Source of the DNA: an uncultured Micromonospora sp.
GTDB taxonomy: Bacteria; Actinomycetota; Actinomycetes; Mycobacteriales; Micromonosporaceae
DNA length: 7,900 nt
Direction of reading: 5' to 3'
Assembly: GCA_937951935.1 (NCBI GenBank)
Contig: CALGAM010000237.1
Span: 1-7,900, forward strand
The notes beneath the pieces were generated by a model. The model ran no database searches. It worked only from the letters and a program-made list of their open reading frames with translations, and was not told the DNA's origin. Numbering within the stretch: position 1 is the first letter of the stretch; each line of letters starts with the position of its first letter. Both the position numbers and the translations under genes were made by a program. Positions 4,991-7,900 of the stretch are shown here, piece after piece.

Positions 4991-6157
4991 GTGGAGGGTG
5001 CCCAGCCGGGGGCGCGGCTTCGCCTCGTTGAGCTGACCAAACGGTTCGGCGGGGTCACCGCCGTGGACCGCCTCGACCTGACCGTGCCCGCGGGGACGTT
5101 CTTCGCCCTGCTCGGACCGTCTGGCTGTGGCAAGACCACCACGCTGCGGATGGTGGCCGGGCTGGAGGAGCCGACCGCCGGCCGGATCCTCCTGGACGAG
5201 GAGGAGATCACCCGGCTGCGGCCGTACCGCCGGCCGGTGAACACGGTCTTCCAGAGTTACGCGCTCTTCCCACACCTGGACGTCTTCGAGAACGTCGCGT
5301 TCGGGCTGCGTCGGCGCGGCGTACGGGACGTGACCGGACAGGTCCGGGCGATGCTGTCGCTGGTGCAGCTCGACGGGTACGAACGGCGCCGGCCGGCCCA
5401 GCTCTCCGGCGGGCAGCAACAGCGGGTGGCGCTGGCCCGGGCCCTGGTCAACCGCCCCCGGGTGCTGCTGCTCGACGAGCCGCTCGGCGCGCTGGACCTG
5501 ACCCTGCGTCGGCGGATGCAGGTCGAGCTGAAGCGGATCCAGACCGAGGTCGGGATCACCTTCGTGCACGTCACACACGACCAGGAGGAGGCGATGACCC
5601 TGGCCGACACGGTGGCGGTGATGAACAACGGCCGGATCGAGCAACTCGGCACCCCGGCCGAGCTGTACGAGTTCCCGGCGACCGCCTTCGTCGCCACCTT
5701 CCTCGGCCGGTCCAACCTGCTCTCCGGCACCGTCGTCGGCCGCGCCGGCGAGGACGTGCTGGTCGAGGCGTACGGCGAGCGTTTCTCGGTGCCGGTGGTC
5801 CGGGCCCGCAGCACCGCCGGCGCGGTGCTGCTCGGCGTGCGGCCGGAGAAGCTGCGGCTGGTCGCGACGGCCGACGAGGTGCCGGCCGGGCACCAGGCGG
5901 TGGCCGGGATCGTCACCGACGCCGCCTATCTGGGGACCAGCACCCAGTACCTGCTGCGCACCGGCTGGGGCGACGAGCTGAGCGTCTTCGCCGCCGCCGA
6001 CGGCGAGACGCGACCGGTGCCGGTCGGCCAGGCGGTGGTGGCGCACTGGCATCCCCGCTACGCGTTTCTGCTCCCCGCCGGGACGTCCGGCGACGGATCG
6101 GCCGCGCCGGTCGAGGCGGCGGACGCCGTACCGGCCAACGGCGCCGGACCGCGATGA
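4991..6157 (+). CDS. potA: Spermidine/putrescine-type ABC transporter ATP-binding protein
   Basis: This is a 388-residue protein with a complete set of ATPase motifs. Walker A is GPSGCGKTT (42-50), the Q-loop Q88 sits in FQSYALFPHL, the signature is LSGGQ (138-142), Walker B is LLLDEP (159-164), the D-loop is around ALD (167-169) and the switch histidine is H196. Residues of about 240-360 form the C-terminal TOBE-type domain typical of PotA/UgpC/MalK ATPases, including GVRPEKLRL. The last 25 residues are a variable Ala/Gly/Pro tail. PotA hydrolyses ATP on the cytoplasmic face of PotB/PotC. GTG 4991 begins one base after the potD stop, with a G-rich tract (4981-4985) as a weak ribosome binding site, so translational coupling is likely. 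The stop overlaps the potB start as ATGA. Confidence 0.96.
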   Translation: MEGAQPGARLRLVELTKRFGGVTAVDRLDLTVPAGTFFALLGPSGCGKTTTLRMVAGLEEPTAGRILLDEEEITRLRPYRRPVNTVFQSYALFPHLDVFENVAFGLRRRGVRDVTGQVRAMLSLVQLDGYERRRPAQLSGGQQQRVALARALVNRPRVLLLDEPLGALDLTLRRRMQVELKRIQTEVGITFVHVTHDQEEAMTLADTVAVMNNGRIEQLGTPAELYEFPATAFVATFLGRSNLLSGTVVGRAGEDVLVEAYGERFSVPVVRARSTAGAVLLGVRPEKLRLVATADEVPAGHQAVAGIVTDAAYLGTSTQYLLRTGWGDELSVFAAADGETRPVPVGQAVVAHWHPRYAFLLPAGTSGDGSAAPVEAADAVPANGAGPR

Positions 6158-7008
6158 CCGGCGCCCGGCGCCGCCTGCTGCCGTACCTGCTGGTCCTGCC
6201 CGGCGGGCTGTGGCTGGTGGTCTTCTTCCTGCTCCCGGCGGTGCAGCTCGGCGCGACCAGCCTCTACGACCCCGCCGGGTCGCTGACCGACGGGTACGAG
6301 ATGACCTGGGCGTTCGGGAACTACCCGGACGCAATCCGGACGTACTGGGTCCACTTCGTGCGGTCGTTCTGGTACGCCGGGCTCGCCACCGCGCTCGCGC
6401 TGGTGCTCGGCTACCCCCTGGCGTACGTCATCGCGCTGCGTGCCGGACGCTGGCAGAACCTGCTGCTGGTCTGCGTGGTCGCGCCCATGTTCACCAGCTT
6501 CCTGGTCCGGACCCTGGCCTGGAAGGCCATCCTCGCCGACACCGGACCGGTGGTCGGCCTGCTGCGCGAGGTGCACCTGCTCGCACCGGACGGCCGGCTG
6601 CTCGCCTCCCCGGTCGCGGTGGTCACCAGCATCACCTACAACTACCTGCCGTTCATGGTGCTGCCGATCTACGCCAGCCTCCAGCGGCTGGACCGGCGGC
6701 TGCTGGAGGCGGCCCGCGACCTGAACGCCCGGCCCGTCCAGGTGTTCCGTACCGTCACGTTCCCGCTGTCCATGCCCGGGGTGGTCGCCGGCACGCTGCT
6801 GACCATCATCCCGGCGGCCGGGGACTACATCAGCGCCGAACTGCTCGGCACGCCGCGCGAGTACATGATCGGTAACGTCATCGACGCGGCGTTCCTGGTC
6901 CGGCTGGACTACCCGCAGGGGGCGGCGCTCTCCGTGGTCCTGCTGCTGGTGATCCTGGCGCTCACGATCGGCTATCTGCGCCGGGTCGGCGTCGAGGAGG
7001 TGGGCTGA
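6154..7008 (+). CDS. potB: Spermidine/putrescine-type ABC transporter permease, PotB-like
   Basis: This is a 284-residue integral membrane protein. About six transmembrane segments can be drawn: roughly 9-32, 70-92, 101-125, 150-175, 205-227 and 255-278. The cytoplasmic EAA loop that docks on PotA runs from E185-A186-A187 through F198 to FPLSMPG (203-209). The usual glycine within this loop is Asn (N191). The TM1-TM2 extracellular loop contains YEMTWAFGNYPDAI, as in PotB-type permeases. The ATG overlaps the potA stop by four bases (ATGA) and lacks a strong ribosome binding site, so it is probably translated by coupling. Length and topology are normal for the family. With PotC it should form the heterodimeric channel. 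Confidence 0.94.
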   Translation: MTGARRRLLPYLLVLPGGLWLVVFFLLPAVQLGATSLYDPAGSLTDGYEMTWAFGNYPDAIRTYWVHFVRSFWYAGLATALALVLGYPLAYVIALRAGRWQNLLLVCVVAPMFTSFLVRTLAWKAILADTGPVVGLLREVHLLAPDGRLLASPVAVVTSITYNYLPFMVLPIYASLQRLDRRLLEAARDLNARPVQVFRTVTFPLSMPGVVAGTLLTIIPAAGDYISAELLGTPREYMIGNVIDAAFLVRLDYPQGAALSVVLLLVILALTIGYLRRVGVEEVG

Positions 7009-7900
7009 TGGGGTACCGGATCCGGCGCTGGATCGCCGACCACTGGGTGCTGGCCGTCGCCGCGCTCGTCCTCGGCTACCTGCTGCTGCCGGTGGTCGTG
7101 GTCGCCGGGCTCTCGTTCAACCGCCCGTCGAGCCGCCTGACGTACGACTTCCACGAGTTCACCCTCGACAACTGGCGGAACCCGTGCGCCGCTCCGGGCA
7201 TGTGCGAGGCGGTGTGGCGCAGCGTGCAGATCGGGTTCCTCACCACGGTGATCTCGACCGTGCTCGGTACGCTGCTCGCCTTCGCCCTCGTCCGGCACGG
7301 GTTCCGGGGCCGGACGGCGGTGAACCTGCTGGTCCTGGCGCCGATGGCGACCCCGGAGGTGGTACTCGGCACCTCGCTGCTCGCCCTGCTGGTCGCCGCC
7401 AGGGTGCCGCTGGGCTTCTGGACCGTGGTGATCGCACACGTCATGTTCTGCATCTCGTTCGTGGTGATGACGGTCCGGGCCCGGCTGTCCGGGATGGACC
7501 CACGGCTGGAGGAGGCCGCGCTCGACCTCTACGCCAGCGAGTGGCAGGCGTTCCTGCGGGTGACCCTGCCGCTGGCACTGCCCGGGATCGTCGCCGCCGC
7601 CCTGCTCGCCTTCTCGCTCTCCTTCGACGACTTCGTCGTCACGAACTTCACCTCGGGTACCACCGTCACCTTCCCGATGTACGTCTGGGGCGCCAACCAG
7701 CGTGGGATCCCGCCCCAGGTCAACGTCATCGGTACCGCCATGTTCGTCGTCGCCCTGCTGCTGATGCTGGGGACGGCGTTGCGCCGGCGTCGCCCGGGGC
7801 GCCGGGCGGGTCGGGCCGGCGGCCCGCGACCCGTTCGACTCCGTGCCGCGGCCCCGGCTCCGGCCCCGGTCAGTCGATCCGGTCGGGGTCACCACGGCGG
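7008..7900 (+). CDS. potC: Spermidine/putrescine-type ABC transporter permease, PotC-like; 3' end outside the window
   Basis: The frame is open from ATG 7008 to the window end: 297 codons with no stop. The ATG shares one base with the potB stop (TGATG), and GAGGAGG (6994-7000) lies seven bases upstream. Transmembrane segments fall at about 14-36, 72-95, 103-127, 131-155, 188-210 and 240-258. The EAA loop is E169-A170-A171-L-D-L-Y175-A, ending in TLPLALPGI; the usual glycine is Tyr. FDDFVVTNF and FPMYVWG after it are typical of PotC. The first external loop has two cysteines, C60 and C66, that could form a disulfide. Typical PotC proteins end soon after the last helix, near residue 260-275. 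Here an Arg/Pro/Ala-rich tail (259-297, twelve Arg) continues past that point, so the true C-terminus is unknown. Confidence 0.92.
   Translation, partial: MGYRIRRWIADHWVLAVAALVLGYLLLPVVVVAGLSFNRPSSRLTYDFHEFTLDNWRNPCAAPGMCEAVWRSVQIGFLTTVISTVLGTLLAFALVRHGFRGRTAVNLLVLAPMATPEVVLGTSLLALLVAARVPLGFWTVVIAHVMFCISFVVMTVRARLSGMDPRLEEAALDLYASEWQAFLRVTLPLALPGIVAAALLAFSLSFDDFVVTNFTSGTTVTFPMYVWGANQRGIPPQVNVIGTAMFVVALLLMLGTALRRRRPGRRAGRAGGPRPVRLRAAAPAPAPVSRSGRGHHG
7870..7900 (-). CDS. Possible 3' end of a convergent minus-strand gene
   Basis: On the minus strand a frame entering from the right edge ends RRGDPDRID then TGA (7872-7870). Such a charged tail is plausible for an actinobacterial protein, and a convergent gene would fit the end of the pot operon. 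Only nine codons are visible and no family can be named. If real, it overlaps potC on the opposite strand, since potC is still open here. Confidence 0.15.
   Translation of the reverse strand, partial: RRGDPDRID

Noticed and set aside
3124..5244. 706-residue minus-strand open frame spanning DUF3499, the spacer, potD and the start of potA
   Set aside because: It runs opposite three well-supported genes and a spacer, has low-complexity composition and no family resemblance. High GC makes stop codons rare in this frame.
4976..7895. Long minus-strand frames opposite potA, potB and potC (4976-6334 and 6972-7895)
   Set aside because: Both are shadows of conserved ABC transporter genes, with repetitive His/Gln/Arg/Gly translations and no domains.
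1..7900. tRNA, rRNA, CRISPR array, insertion sequence, attachment site or toxin-antitoxin pair
   Set aside because: No cloverleaf, regular spaced repeats, transposase-like protein, terminal repeats or small gene pair could be seen on either strand.

Overview
The window is high-GC DNA whose coding frames favour G or C at the third codon position. That codon use, a two-domain FO synthase, a WhiB regulator and an actinobacterial DUF3499 protein point to a filamentous actinomycete. A Micromonospora/Salinispora-like genome is my best guess, but it is inferred from protein similarity recalled from memory. I see no sign of mobile DNA, phage, CRISPR or RNA genes.

Layout. Positions 1-1764 hold the 3' two thirds of fbiC, the CofG/CofH fusion that makes the deazaflavin chromophore of coenzyme F420. 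A 346-base control region (1765-2110) follows, with a good sigma-70-type promoter, short palindromes and a strong stem-loop just before the ribosome binding site. It leads into whiB (2111-2368), an 85-residue iron-sulfur developmental regulator of the WhiB/WhmD/WhiB2 type. whiB converges on a minus-strand gene (2404-2853) for a zincin-like 'metallopeptidase family' protein, across a strong shared stem-loop. That protein keeps the family scaffold but lacks the zinc-binding histidines. A 264-base divergent control region separates it from a plus-strand DUF3499 gene (3118-3489) that appears to be leaderless.

After a 306-base spacer comes a tightly packed ABC importer operon of the spermidine/putrescine class: potD (Tat-type lipoprotein binding protein), potA (ATPase), potB and potC (permeases). 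Junctions are a 1-base gap, a 4-base ATGA overlap and a 1-base TGATG overlap. potC has no stop before the window ends and carries an arginine-rich tail.

How the genes relate. PotD would capture a cationic substrate outside the membrane, PotB/PotC form the channel and PotA powers it. whiB, the degenerate metallopeptidase and DUF3499 form a neighbourhood that, from memory, is also found in mycobacteria (Rv3260c-Rv3259-Rv3258c). The roles of the last two are unknown. No new multi-gene system is evident. The points most worth following are the lost metal site next to whiB, the whiB leader hairpin, and the similar GTGA/TCAC palindromes in the control regions of this neighbourhood.
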